This document shows, piece after piece, positions 45,836-53,987 of a stretch of DNA of 59,023 nucleotides. Origin of the DNA: Bacteroidetes bacterium 46-16 (lineage in GTDB: Bacteria; Bacteroidota; Bacteroidia; Chitinophagales; Chitinophagaceae); contig MKUN01000039.1 in assembly GCA_001897835.1 (NCBI GenBank), positions 1 through 59,023 on the forward strand, read 5' to 3'. A program made the translations under genes and the position numbers. Position 1 is the first letter of the stretch. Each line of letters starts with the position of its first letter. The notes beneath the pieces were generated by a model that made no database searches, was not told the DNA's origin, and saw nothing but the letters and a program-made list of their open reading frames with translations.

Positions 45836-47368
45836 CTAAATATGGAACTTAATGCCCTGTGCCAGCGGCAACTGGTCACTCCAGTTAATGGTATTGGTCT
45901 GGCGGCGCATGTATGCCTTCCAGCTATCCGATCCGCTTTCGCGGCCGCCGCCTGTTTCTTTCTCTCCGCCAAAGGCGCCGCCTATCTCGGCACCGCTGGT
46001 GCCTATATTCACATTGGCAATACCGCAGTCGCTGCCGGCATGAGAGAGGAAGGTTTCGGCCTCGCGCATATTGAGGGTCATTATGGAAGAAGAAAGCCCC
46101 TGCGGTACGTTGTTCTGCATAGCTATGGCTTCATTCATGGTATTGTACTTCATGATGTACAGGATGGGCGCAAACGTTTCGTGCTGCACTATGGCCATTT
46201 CATTCTTTACTTCGTAGATGCATGGCTTTACATAGCAGCCACTGTCGTAGCCTTTGCCGGAAAGTACGCCACCCGCTACCACTGCTTTGCCACCTTCTTT
46301 CTTTAAGGCAGCCAGTGCGTTGAGATAATGCTGCACCGCATCTTTATCGATCAGCGGCCCTACGTGGTTATTTTCATCGAGCGGGTCGCCAATGCTTAAT
46401 TGTTTATATGCTGCAACCAGCTTTTTCCTGAATGCCTCGTATATCTTCTCATGTATGATGAGCCTGCGCGTGGTGGTGCAGCGCTGGCCGCCTGTGCCTA
46501 CTGCGCCGAATACCGCTGCGCGCATAGCTATATTAAGGTCGGCATGCTCGGTAATGATGATGGCATTGTTACCCCCAAGCTCCAGTAAAGCGCGGCCTAA
46601 ACGAGCACCAACTGCTGCCCCAACGGCCTTGCCCATACGTGTAGAGCCTGTAGCCGATACCAGTGGTATGCGGGTATCATTGCTCATCCATTCACCAGTA
46701 TCGCGTCCGCCCACTACAAGTCCGCAAACGCCTTCAGGCACGCCATTGGCCTTAAAAACATCGGCAATGATATTCTGGCAGGCAATAGCTGTAAGCGGTG
46801 TTTTTTCAGAGGGTTTCCATACACAGGTATTGCCACATACCCAGGCGATGAAGCTGTTCCAGCTCCATACGGCAACCGGGAAGTTGAAAGCGCTGATGAT
46901 GCCTACAACACCCAGCGGGTGCCATTGTTCATACATCCTGTGGCGCGGGCGCTCACTATGCATGGTAAGGCCATACAACTGGCGCGACAGTCCCACGGCG
47001 AAGTCGGCTATGTCTATCATCTCCTGCACCTCGCCATAACCTTCCTGCAGGCTCTTACCCATTTCGTAAGAAACGAGCTGGCCCAGTGGCTGTTTGTATT
47101 TCCTCAGTGCCTCACCCACCTGGCGTACTATTTCGCCGCGTTTAGGTGCGGGCCACATACGCCATTCAGGAAATGCTGCTTCGGCTTTAGCAACCACGGT
47201 ATCATAAGCTTTGCGGTTAACGCCGGTTACAGAGGCTATTTTCTTGCCGTCCACGGGCGAATAACAATCGATGCTCTCGCCACCCGGTTTTATCCATTTA
47301 ACGCCGGTAGCAGCGCCATCGTTCTTTTTATCTATACCTAATTGTTTCAGTACCTTATCCAGTTTCAT
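45836..47368 (-). CDS. Aldehyde dehydrogenase, ALDH7-like (510 aa)
   Basis: NAD(P)-dependent oxidation of an aldehyde to an acid. The catalytic Cys lies in GTGGQRCTTTRR, the general-base Glu in LLELGGNNA, and the cofactor loop in SATGSTRMGKAVG. Overall layout and the TTTRR after the Cys match the ALDH7A1/alpha-aminoadipic semialdehyde dehydrogenase group (lysine breakdown, AmaB/PaoB-like). The actual substrate is inferred from family only; neighbours give no clue. Single gene with own terminator. Confidence 0.92.
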   Translation of the reverse strand: MKLDKVLKQLGIDKKNDGAATGVKWIKPGGESIDCYSPVDGKKIASVTGVNRKAYDTVVAKAEAAFPEWRMWPAPKRGEIVRQVGEALRKYKQPLGQLVSYEMGKSLQEGYGEVQEMIDIADFAVGLSRQLYGLTMHSERPRHRMYEQWHPLGVVGIISAFNFPVAVWSWNSFIAWVCGNTCVWKPSEKTPLTAIACQNIIADVFKANGVPEGVCGLVVGGRDTGEWMSNDTRIPLVSATGSTRMGKAVGAAVGARLGRALLELGGNNAIIITEHADLNIAMRAAVFGAVGTGGQRCTTTRRLIIHEKIYEAFRKKLVAAYKQLSIGDPLDENNHVGPLIDKDAVQHYLNALAALKKEGGKAVVAGGVLSGKGYDSGCYVKPCIYEVKNEMAIVQHETFAPILYIMKYNTMNEAIAMQNNVPQGLSSSIMTLNMREAETFLSHAGSDCGIANVNIGTSGAEIGGAFGGEKETGGGRESGSDSWKAYMRRQTNTINWSDQLPLAQGIKFHI

Positions 47369-47417
47369 ACAGGAATATGTTTTTTTGAAGGAGTGGCAAA
47401 ATTACGCTATTTGTAAC

Positions 47418-47450
47418 AGATGTACCACGACGCCCGTGAGTGGTACATCT
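47418..47450. terminator. Hairpin after CDP-sugar operon (weak terminator)
   Basis: AGATGTACCAC and GTGGTACATCT form an 11-bp stem with an 11-nt loop just beyond the stop of the rfbC-like gene. No T tract follows on either strand, so it may be an RNA-stabilising hairpin or operator instead. Confidence 0.4.
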
Positions 47451-47456
47451 TAAACA

Positions 47457-47993
47457 TCAAAAAGACGATTTAAGATCAGCCAATTGGTCAAACGAGAGAT
47501 CCCGGGCAGATATCACAGGGTTGTCTATTCCCCAGTCAAAGCCAAAACTATTATACAATATCCCCGTATCATGCTCCCTGCTATATTCCGATGATACGAG
47601 ATAATAGGTTATGGCGTCATCAGCCAGGGCTTTGAAGCCATGGGCAAAGCCCTCGGGTATATAATAGGCCAGGTGGTTCTCTGCGCTTAATTCATGACTG
47701 TAATATTGTCCGTAGGTAGCAGAGTCTTTACGCAGGTCAATGATAACGTCCAGTATGGCCCCCTGCGGACAGAACACTATTTTGCTATGCTGGTGCGGCG
47801 GGGTCTGGAAGTGCATGCCGCGTATCACGTCTTTTTTCGAGAGCGAAAAATAGCTTTCTTTAAGCTCAAAGTTTATTCCGGCTGCTTTTAGCGATGTGTC
47901 ATGGAAGGATTTGGTAAAAAATCCCCGCTCATCCTTCGCATGAGGAAGTGTGATGAGCATGGCCCCTTCAAGTGGTAGTGCTGTGAACTGCAT
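47457..47993 (-). CDS. rfbC: dTDP/CDP-4-dehydro-6-deoxyhexose 3,5-epimerase-like protein (178 aa)
   Basis: A cupin-fold epimerase of the RmlC family: FFTKSFHDTSL, VIRGMHFQTPPHQHSKIVFC (with the active-site His in MHFQ), GAILDVIIDLR, and the late FAHGFKAL. The start at 47993 overlaps the stop of the dehydratase gene by one base (TAATG), so an upstream frame start at 48035 is rejected. As it follows rfbF and rfbG, the substrate is probably CDP-4-dehydro-6-deoxyglucose, giving a 3- and/or 5-epimerised sugar for surface polysaccharide. The nucleotide of the real substrate is inferred from context. Confidence 0.88.
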   Translation of the reverse strand: MQFTALPLEGAMLITLPHAKDERGFFTKSFHDTSLKAAGINFELKESYFSLSKKDVIRGMHFQTPPHQHSKIVFCPQGAILDVIIDLRKDSATYGQYYSHELSAENHLAYYIPEGFAHGFKALADDAITYYLVSSEYSREHDTGILYNSFGFDWGIDNPVISARDLSFDQLADLKSSF

Positions 47994-49087
47994 TATGATA
48001 GCTCCCCGAAATACTGTTTTATTTGCGCCATACATTTTTCATAGGCACCCTCGCCCTTGTTAGCATACCAGTCTGCGGTCCATTCTATTGCCATCCGGGC
48101 ATTCATCTGCGGTACCCAGCCCAGCATACTTTGGGCCTTGTTGCTATCCAGCAGCAATAGTTTTGCCTCGTGGGGCGCATTTTCAATGCTTAAATTCTCA
48201 TAGCTGCCTGTGCCGAAACGTTGAAGGAATATTTTGGTCAGTTCCTCAACCGTGAGCATATCATCGGCATTGGGGCCAAAGTTGAAGGTGGTGCTGTACT
48301 TCACCGGGTACTCGGTCATTTTAGCAGCCAGCATCAGGTATGCACCCAGTGGCTCCAGCACATGCTGCCATGGGCGTATCGATGCAGGGTTGCGCAGGCC
48401 CACGGTCTCGCCAAATTCCAATGCCCTTACAATATCGGGTATGATACGGTCTTCCGAGTAGTCGCCACCGCCTATTACATTGCCTGCACGCACAGAGGCT
48501 ACTGCCTTTTTATGGTTGCTGTAACTGCTATGGTGAAAGAAGGACCTGCTATAAGAAGCGATAGCGATCTCTGCCGCTGCCTTACTGGCTGAGTAAGGGT
48601 CGTGTCCCCCCAGTTTGTCGTCTTCCGCAAAGGGTGTGCCCCGTTCGGGGTTCTCATATACCTTGTCGGTCGTGATCATGATCGCCACACAAGGTTCTGG
48701 CAGGCTGCGCAGGGCCTCCAGCACATGTACGGTGCCCTGGGTGTTAACCATAAAGGTATCTGCCGGTTGTGCATAGCTGCGGCGCACGAGCGACTGTGCG
48801 GCAAGGTGAAAAATAAAATGAGGTTCAAAACGCACTATTTCTCCCTGCAGCTTGTGCAGGTCGCGCAGGTCGCCTATTACCGAACTATAGCAACGCTTGT
48901 CGCCATATATTTGGTTGTAGAGGTCGGTATTCTTTTCGGGTGCCAGGGAGTAACCCTTTACATCAGCACCCAGCCATTGCAATATCTGCAGCAGCCATGC
49001 CCCTTTGAAGCCGGTATGCCCGGTGAGGAATACGCGCTTGCCGTCAAATACCGAACGTAAATATTCAGCTGTTACCACTTTTTCCAT
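47993..49087 (-). CDS. rfbG: CDP-glucose 4,6-dehydratase
   Basis: A short-chain dehydrogenase fold enzyme. NAD loop TGHTGFKGAWL, the family FHLAAQSLVRRSY, TTDKVYEN and catalytic Y-x3-K in DPYSASKAAAE are present. Makes CDP-4-dehydro-6-deoxyglucose, the start of CDP-deoxyhexose pathways. The start at 49087 (MEKVVTAEYL) is preferred; an ATG at 49105 would add six residues. It overlaps the end of rfbF by 16 bp. Confidence 0.94.
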   Translation of the reverse strand: MEKVVTAEYLRSVFDGKRVFLTGHTGFKGAWLLQILQWLGADVKGYSLAPEKNTDLYNQIYGDKRCYSSVIGDLRDLHKLQGEIVRFEPHFIFHLAAQSLVRRSYAQPADTFMVNTQGTVHVLEALRSLPEPCVAIMITTDKVYENPERGTPFAEDDKLGGHDPYSASKAAAEIAIASYSRSFFHHSSYSNHKKAVASVRAGNVIGGGDYSEDRIIPDIVRALEFGETVGLRNPASIRPWQHVLEPLGAYLMLAAKMTEYPVKYSTTFNFGPNADDMLTVEELTKIFLQRFGTGSYENLSIENAPHEAKLLLLDSNKAQSMLGWVPQMNARMAIEWTADWYANKGEGAYEKCMAQIKQYFGELS

Positions 49088-49845
49088 AAGGGGTCGGTTT
49101 GCCATAAATGTTCCAGTTCTTCTTTATCGCGCAGGGTATCCATGCATTTCCAGAATGTATGGTGCCGGTATGCGGTTATTTGTTTGTCTTTTGCCAGGTC
49201 GTTCATGGGCTGGCGCTCCCACATAATATCGTCGGCATCGTTATGCAGGTATTTGGCTATGCCCGGCTCCAGCACAAAAAAGCCGCCATTGATCCATGTA
49301 CCAGAATCGGCAGGCTTTTCCTCGAAGCTGTCGATAGTGCCGTCGTCTTCCATCTTTATGACCCCGAAGCGGCTGGTAGCCTGTATCGCGGTCATGGTAC
49401 ATATCTTGCCGCTCTGCTTGTGAAATTTCAGCAAGTCGTCTATGTTCACATCACAAACACCATCGCCATAGGTAAGCATAAAAGGCTCATTGCCTACATA
49501 AGGCAGCACCCTTTTCAGCCTGCCGGCGGTCATGGTATCCAGCCCGGTATCTATAAGGGATACTTTGAAGGGCTCAGCATTATTATTATGTATCTCCAGC
49601 GAGTTGTTCGCGAGGTCCACGGTCACATCGGCATTGTGCAGGAAGTAGTTGGCAAAATATTCCTTTATCATCCAGCCTTTATAACCCAGGCATATGATGA
49701 ACTCATTATGGCCATAAGCGGCATATATTTTCATGATGTGCCAGAGCATGGGCTTGCCGCCTATCTCTATCATGGGTTTAGGTCTGAGTGTTGACTCTTC
49801 GGATATCCGGGTACCACGGCCGCCTGCAAATATTACTACTTTCAT
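49072..49845 (-). CDS. rfbF: Glucose-1-phosphate cytidylyltransferase
   Basis: Makes CDP-glucose from CTP and glucose-1-phosphate. The nucleotide loop GGRGTRISEESTLRPKPMIE is typical (G-x-GTR and the KPMIEI). Others: YGDGVCDVNIDDLL, and WINGGFFVLEP. 257 aa is normal. First gene of the three-gene CDP-sugar operon. A TATTTTTG box lies about 25 bp upstream of its start, but no -33 match was found. Confidence 0.96.
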   Translation of the reverse strand: MKVVIFAGGRGTRISEESTLRPKPMIEIGGKPMLWHIMKIYAAYGHNEFIICLGYKGWMIKEYFANYFLHNADVTVDLANNSLEIHNNNAEPFKVSLIDTGLDTMTAGRLKRVLPYVGNEPFMLTYGDGVCDVNIDDLLKFHKQSGKICTMTAIQATSRFGVIKMEDDGTIDSFEEKPADSGTWINGGFFVLEPGIAKYLHNDADDIMWERQPMNDLAKDKQITAYRHHTFWKCMDTLRDKEELEHLWQTDPLWKKW

Positions 49846-50005
49846 TAATTATTATTGATATGCTACAAAAATAGCAGGATTATTCAATTAGCCATTGGGC
49901 TTAAGAGATAATTAGCATTTATATCCCGTGGAAGATATCCACATTTTTGTGTGTATGTATGGCAGGGCGGTGCAGAAATGATAATATTGAGCTCAATTCG
50001 CTGTT

Positions 50006-50533
50006 ATGAAAAAGAAAGTGATCTTATATATAGCTATGAGCCTGGATGGGTATATAGCTAGGGAAAATAACGAGCTCGATTTCCTGAAGATCGTAGAGCG
50101 GGCAGGGGAGGATTACGGCTATTACGATTTCATAAAAAACATAGACACGGTCGTTATGGGCCGTAAGACCTATGATATGGTGCTGGACTTCGGTATCCCC
50201 TTCCCGCATAAGGATAAAAAATGCTATGTGTTGACCCGCAGCAAAAGCGGCAGCGATGAAAACGTAACTTTTTATAATGGTGCACTGGATAAGCTCATAT
50301 CCGAACTGCGCAGGAAAGAGGGTAAGGATATATTTATAGATGGTGGTGCCGAAACTGTGAATGAGTTATTGCAACTAAAGCTGATAGACAAGCTGATCAT
50401 CTCTGTAATACCGGTTTTATTGGGCAATGGCATTAAATTATTTAATGGTGGCCGCCCGGAGCAAAAACTGGAGCTGCTGAGAAGCAGTACATTCTCCAGT
50501 GGCCTGGTGCAATTGTGGTATGAAGTGAAGTAA
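50006..50533 (+). CDS. RibD C-terminal-type reductase / dihydrofolate reductase-like (175 aa)
   Basis: The DHFR-like RibD_C fold: YIAMSLDGYIAREN at the start, TVVMGRKTYDMVL, CYVLTRSKSG and IFIDGGAETVNELL. Such stand-alone proteins are NADPH-dependent reductases of unclear substrate, often annotated as dihydrofolate reductases. No riboflavin genes are nearby. Single gene, convergent with the NUDIX gene. Confidence 0.9.
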   Translation: MKKKVILYIAMSLDGYIARENNELDFLKIVERAGEDYGYYDFIKNIDTVVMGRKTYDMVLDFGIPFPHKDKKCYVLTRSKSGSDENVTFYNGALDKLISELRRKEGKDIFIDGGAETVNELLQLKLIDKLIISVIPVLLGNGIKLFNGGRPEQKLELLRSSTFSSGLVQLWYEVK

Positions 50534-50542
50534 GGAGACAAG

Positions 50543-51181
50543 TTACCACTTCACCCCAGCCTGCTTCAAAACCTCCTTTATGGCCTCATAAGCTTTGAAT
50601 ACTATCGGGCCAAGGTCGCTTTCATTGACCCATTTGGCCTCAAGGATGTTCTCTTCTTTTTGGGGCACCAGTTTTTCTTTGCTGCTGCCATACATACGGT
50701 ACCAAACGGTATGTTTCAACAGGGCCTCTTTGTTCTGTGCATATACATGGTAGGTGTCGCAGATCTTTTCGCCCAGGGTCAGTTGTTGCAGGCCCGTTTC
50801 TTCACTTACCTCGCGCAGGGCGCAATAATCTATGGCCTCGCCATCATCACGTTTGCCTTTGGGCAGGTCCCACTTGCCCCGGCGGAATATCATCAGCACC
50901 TCGCCGTCTTCATTGAACACAAGTCCTCCGCCCGCATCCACAGGCTGGTATATATCATGTAGCTCTTCCTGTAATGAGCGCTCCGAGATATCCTCGATAA
51001 TAGCACCAAGCGTTCCGGGTTTTTCCAGGTGCTGTATGGCAAGACGATAGTGACGCGGGAAAGCTCCTGTAAAAGACATATAGCCCTCGCCTGCAGGGTT
51101 TTCGGCGAGGAAGGCTTCCCGGTTGGTGGTCAGGATAAGGGGCTTGTTGTTGTAATATATCTTCTGTACAAAATCCTGCAT
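50543..51181 (-). CDS. NUDIX hydrolase (212 aa)
   Basis: The NUDIX box G-x5-E-x7-REVxEExGL is intact: GKRDDGEAI...LREVSEETGL at about residues 110-132. The start at 51181 (MQDFVQKIYYNN) is preferred over the ATG at 51253, which would overlap divergent pyrE. An N-terminal part of about 65 residues precedes the NUDIX fold. Substrate is unknown; similar Bacteroidota proteins hydrolyse nucleoside diphosphate derivatives. Divergent from pyrE with 33 bp between starts. Confidence 0.9.
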   Translation of the reverse strand: MQDFVQKIYYNNKPLILTTNREAFLAENPAGEGYMSFTGAFPRHYRLAIQHLEKPGTLGAIIEDISERSLQEELHDIYQPVDAGGGLVFNEDGEVLMIFRRGKWDLPKGKRDDGEAIDYCALREVSEETGLQQLTLGEKICDTYHVYAQNKEALLKHTVWYRMYGSSKEKLVPQKEENILEAKWVNESDLGPIVFKAYEAIKEVLKQAGVKW

Positions 51182-51214
51182 AAAATCGGCTATTTGGTGT
51201 AGGTTTGCGCCCGT

Positions 51215-51850
51215 ATGAGCACACAAAAACATTTCGCTGAAAAACTGCTGCAAATTAAGGCTTTACAGGTCAACCTGCAAAACCCCTATACATGGGCTTC
51301 GGGCTGGAGATCACCTGTATATTGCGATAACCGTAAAGTATTGTCTTATCCTTATGTGCGCGATTTTGTGAAAAGTGAGCTCGCCAATATGGTGCTGGAG
51401 CAATATCCCGATGCTGAGGTGATAGCCGGGGTGGCCACAGCCGGTATAGCACATGGTGTTATGGCTGCCGACCTGCTCAAACTGCCTTTTATATATGTGC
51501 GTTCCAAGCCGAAAGAACACGGCATGGGCAACCAGATAGAGGGTGTACTGGAAAAAAGCCAGAAGGTTGTAGTGATCGAAGACCTGGTATCTACTGGCAA
51601 AAGCAGCCTGCAGGTAGTGGATGCCCTCCGCGAGGCCGGGGCAGAGGTAATGGGTATGTGTGCGCTCTTTACCTATGGTTTCCCTGTGGCTGATAAGGCC
51701 TTCGAAGATGCAGAAGTATCATTGCATACCATAAGCAATTATACGGCACTGATGGAAGTGGCGGAAGAAAAAAAGCTGGTGCTGCCCGAACAGCAGGAAT
51801 TGCTGGCGCAGTGGCGCCTTGACCCTGCAAACTGGGATCCTAATAAGTAA
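51215..51850 (+). CDS. pyrE: Orotate phosphoribosyltransferase
   Basis: Joins orotate and PRPP in pyrimidine synthesis. The PRPP-binding loop is VVVIEDLVSTGKSSLQVV; the catalytic flexible loop holds YVRSKPKEHGMGNQIEG. 211 aa is normal. Its last codons overlap the stop of the convergent secreted-protein gene by 11 bp. Confidence 0.96.
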   Translation: MSTQKHFAEKLLQIKALQVNLQNPYTWASGWRSPVYCDNRKVLSYPYVRDFVKSELANMVLEQYPDAEVIAGVATAGIAHGVMAADLLKLPFIYVRSKPKEHGMGNQIEGVLEKSQKVVVIEDLVSTGKSSLQVVDALREAGAEVMGMCALFTYGFPVADKAFEDAEVSLHTISNYTALMEVAEEKKLVLPEQQELLAQWRLDPANWDPNK

Positions 51851-52754
51851 ATAAAGCGGTAAACTTTACGCGTTCCCTGCCCTTGGTAAATACATACCAG
51901 TTGCCGTCATAATCTATACGTGCGGGTAACAGGTAATTACCTTTTTGTAACAGGCGTACCCTCATTTTTACATCAAAGTCATAGACCACCGTATTGTAGG
52001 ATAGCGAATAGTCGCGGGCTAATATGGCATAGTCGCTTTTACGGAACCAGGTGGCGAAATCGTTATATACTACATTCTTTTCTTCCCCTTTTTTAGGTAC
52101 TGCGCGGAATACATAACAGTCCTCACCTGCATATTCTTCAGATGTCAGTTTGAAATCATACCGTTTGGCTACATCCGGGTCAAAGATTGCGGCTTTGTCG
52201 CCCATGAAGGGTACGCCGCTTATATGCGTGCCGGGATTGAACATCAGTTGCTTTAACTGGAATTTACTTTTCTCCATCTGTCCTTTACCCCGCTGGTCCA
52301 GCATGCCCGCTACAATATTATCTTCGCCACATACCTCGCCTTCTGTAAAGAAGAGATAGGCATACAGCTCGGCAGTATAATAGTTGTACCTGTGCCTGCG
52401 CTTGTAAAAGTCACCTGTTGTCTTTTCTTCCAGCACCTGCATGCTGCGGCAGCCATTATGTACACTTTGTTTTGTCTTACTGTATAAGGACGCTTCCACT
52501 TTGCCATGCTTGTCGTATACCCGGATATCGTTGGTAGCGTTGAAGGGTACCAGGTGCAAACTGCGGAAGGCTTTGTAAAAGGTGGTATCATTCCTTACCC
52601 TGCGTATAAAACCCTGCAGGTCCCAGCCGCTGCGTGTAGCTGTTACCACCACATCGTCCATTTGTATAGGGTATGCAAATTTACTGGTGTCATGTTGCGC
52701 ATATACAGGCGCAGCCATGACGCATAATAAAAATATAGACCAGCATTTACGCAT
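51840..52754 (-). CDS. Secreted/periplasmic conserved hypothetical protein (304 aa)
   Basis: Signal peptide MRKCWSIFLLCVMAAPVYAQ. The mature part starts with YPIQMDDVVVTATRSGWDLQGF, resembling the N-terminal segment of outer-membrane receptor-like or carboxypeptidase-regulatory-associated proteins (DUF-type), and goes on as a strand-rich domain to residue 304. No catalytic motif is seen. Its start overlaps the ispD stop by 8 bp, so both genes are in one operon; the functional link is not evident. Confidence 0.82.
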   Translation of the reverse strand: MRKCWSIFLLCVMAAPVYAQHDTSKFAYPIQMDDVVVTATRSGWDLQGFIRRVRNDTTFYKAFRSLHLVPFNATNDIRVYDKHGKVEASLYSKTKQSVHNGCRSMQVLEEKTTGDFYKRRHRYNYYTAELYAYLFFTEGEVCGEDNIVAGMLDQRGKGQMEKSKFQLKQLMFNPGTHISGVPFMGDKAAIFDPDVAKRYDFKLTSEEYAGEDCYVFRAVPKKGEEKNVVYNDFATWFRKSDYAILARDYSLSYNTVVYDFDVKMRVRLLQKGNYLLPARIDYDGNWYVFTKGRERVKFTALFTY

Positions 52755-53439
52755 CGTTCATCCGTTCATTCAACAGGGCTCCTGCAATGATCATGTCTTC
52801 CGGGGTGGTCACTTTAATATTGCTCCTTTCACCTTCAGCCAGGAAAATTTTCGTGCCAGAGGCCTCGCAAACCGTGGCCTCATCGGTGAAAGAGGCATTA
52901 TACTCCTGCTGGAAAGCAGGGAGAATGATGTCGGAGCGAAACGTTTGAGGGGTTTGTATCAGGCGCATTTGCTCCCGGTCGGTTGGCTTACTGCTATCTC
53001 CATCTATTATACGCATGCTGTCCGCAACCGGTATCGCAGGTATCGCACTGCCTTTTTCCAGGGCCTGCTCATAACATCGCTGTAAAAGTTGGGTAGTAAC
53101 CAGCGGGCGGACCGCATCGTGTACGAAAACGATACTTTCTTTATCCACCTGTTTTAACCCGTTCTGTACGCTGTGAAAACGGGTCTCGCCCCCGGTTACG
53201 ATAGTAAGCTCTATTCGATCTTCAGTAAAGGCTTCGAGCAGAATCTGCGCGTAGCTTAAATGGTCTTCAGGCAGCACCAGAACCAGGTTGATGCCGGGAA
53301 ATGCATCCATAAATGCCTTTACAGAATAATAGATAACGGGCATGCCGGCAAGGGGCAGGAACTGCTTGGGTACAGCGCTGCCCATCCGGAGGCCTTTACC
53401 GCCAGCCACTATTATTGCGAATTTTTCCTTATACGGCAT
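52747..53439 (-). CDS. ispD: 2-C-methyl-D-erythritol 4-phosphate cytidylyltransferase
   Basis: Third step of the non-mevalonate isoprenoid pathway. Nucleotide loop: GGKGLRMGSAVPKQFLPLAG. Further marks: VFVHDAVRPLVTTQLL (metal-binding Asp), TDREQMRLIQTPQTF and TDEATVCEASG. 230 aa is normal. First gene of an operon with the following secreted protein. Confidence 0.95.
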   Translation of the reverse strand: MPYKEKFAIIVAGGKGLRMGSAVPKQFLPLAGMPVIYYSVKAFMDAFPGINLVLVLPEDHLSYAQILLEAFTEDRIELTIVTGGETRFHSVQNGLKQVDKESIVFVHDAVRPLVTTQLLQRCYEQALEKGSAIPAIPVADSMRIIDGDSSKPTDREQMRLIQTPQTFRSDIILPAFQQEYNASFTDEATVCEASGTKIFLAEGERSNIKVTTPEDMIIAGALLNERMNDA

Positions 53440-53482
53440 AATGTATTACATTCGTTATACGGTACAAAAAAACAGCTTTATT

Positions 53483-53842
53483 ATGTTAGCGCCAAGAAAA
53501 CACCTGCTCAGTTGCCTGATGACCATAGCCTTGACACTCCTGTTCGCGCCAGGGGCCGGGGCGCAGGTGGTCTATTCCTGCCAGTATAAAAGCGATGCGG
53601 ATGTAAAGGTCTTTGTGGCCAAATATAAAAGTGATGCAGATCTTGTAGTGTACAAGGCGAAGTATAAAAGCGATGCGGGTGGGAACAATGGTGTTTGGTT
53701 CTTTGCCGACTATAAAAGCGATGCCAAAAAGAAAGTATTTTTTGTCGATTATAAAAGTGATGCCGACCTCATCATTTACTTCAGTGATTATAAAAGTGAT
53801 GCAGGATGGAAGAACAACTCAAAGAAGCAATTGATGTACTAG
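53483..53842 (+). CDS. Small secreted YKSDA-repeat protein, DUF6150/Septknot-like (119 aa)
   Basis: The start at 53483 (MLAPRKHLLSCLMTIALTLL) gives a signal peptide ending near GAGAQ; an upstream frame start is a read-in of ispD sequence. The mature part consists of six copies of YKSDA, at 13-residue spacing except one 16-residue unit with an extra GGNN. Each unit continues with a short strand such as DVKVFVAK, DLVVYKAK, KKVFFVD or DLIIYFSD. I recall this VY-x-(K/x)-Y-(K)S-(D/E)AD pattern from Pfam DUF6150, described as a 7(1) septoil knot; this name needs checking. Function unknown. The 14-bp DNA core TATAAAAGYGATGC recurs at 53585, 53624, 53663, 53711, 53750 and 53789. Confidence 0.88.
   Translation: MLAPRKHLLSCLMTIALTLLFAPGAGAQVVYSCQYKSDADVKVFVAKYKSDADLVVYKAKYKSDAGGNNGVWFFADYKSDAKKKVFFVDYKSDADLIIYFSDYKSDAGWKNNSKKQLMY
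53585..53802 (+). repeat. Six tandem repeats coding YKSDA units
   Basis: TATAAAAG[C/T]GATGC starts at 53585, 53624, 53663, 53711, 53750 and 53789. Spacings are 39, 39, 48, 39 and 39 bp. The shared core keeps the codons TAT AAA AG[CT] GAT GC almost unchanged, including third positions, while the intervening bases vary. Confidence 0.95.
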
Positions 53843-53987
53843 TGTCTATTGCCATACTAATGTCATAGTTGCTCTTTTGAGTATTTTAATACAAAGAAAA
53901 TTGCCGCCAGCCACGTCATTAGTATGTGCGGCATGTTAGATGTGGTTTGTGTTCTATTGTTTAAAATCACCTCCTCAAACAGCATTT

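Noticed and set aside
47418-47450. Strong rho-independent terminator after the CDP-sugar operon
   Set aside because: The stem is good but no T tract follows on either strand, so kept only as a weak hairpin.
53342-53482. N-terminal extension of the YKSDA protein from an ATG at 53342
   Set aside because: The extension lies antisense within ispD and would bury the signal peptide; start at 53483 preferred.
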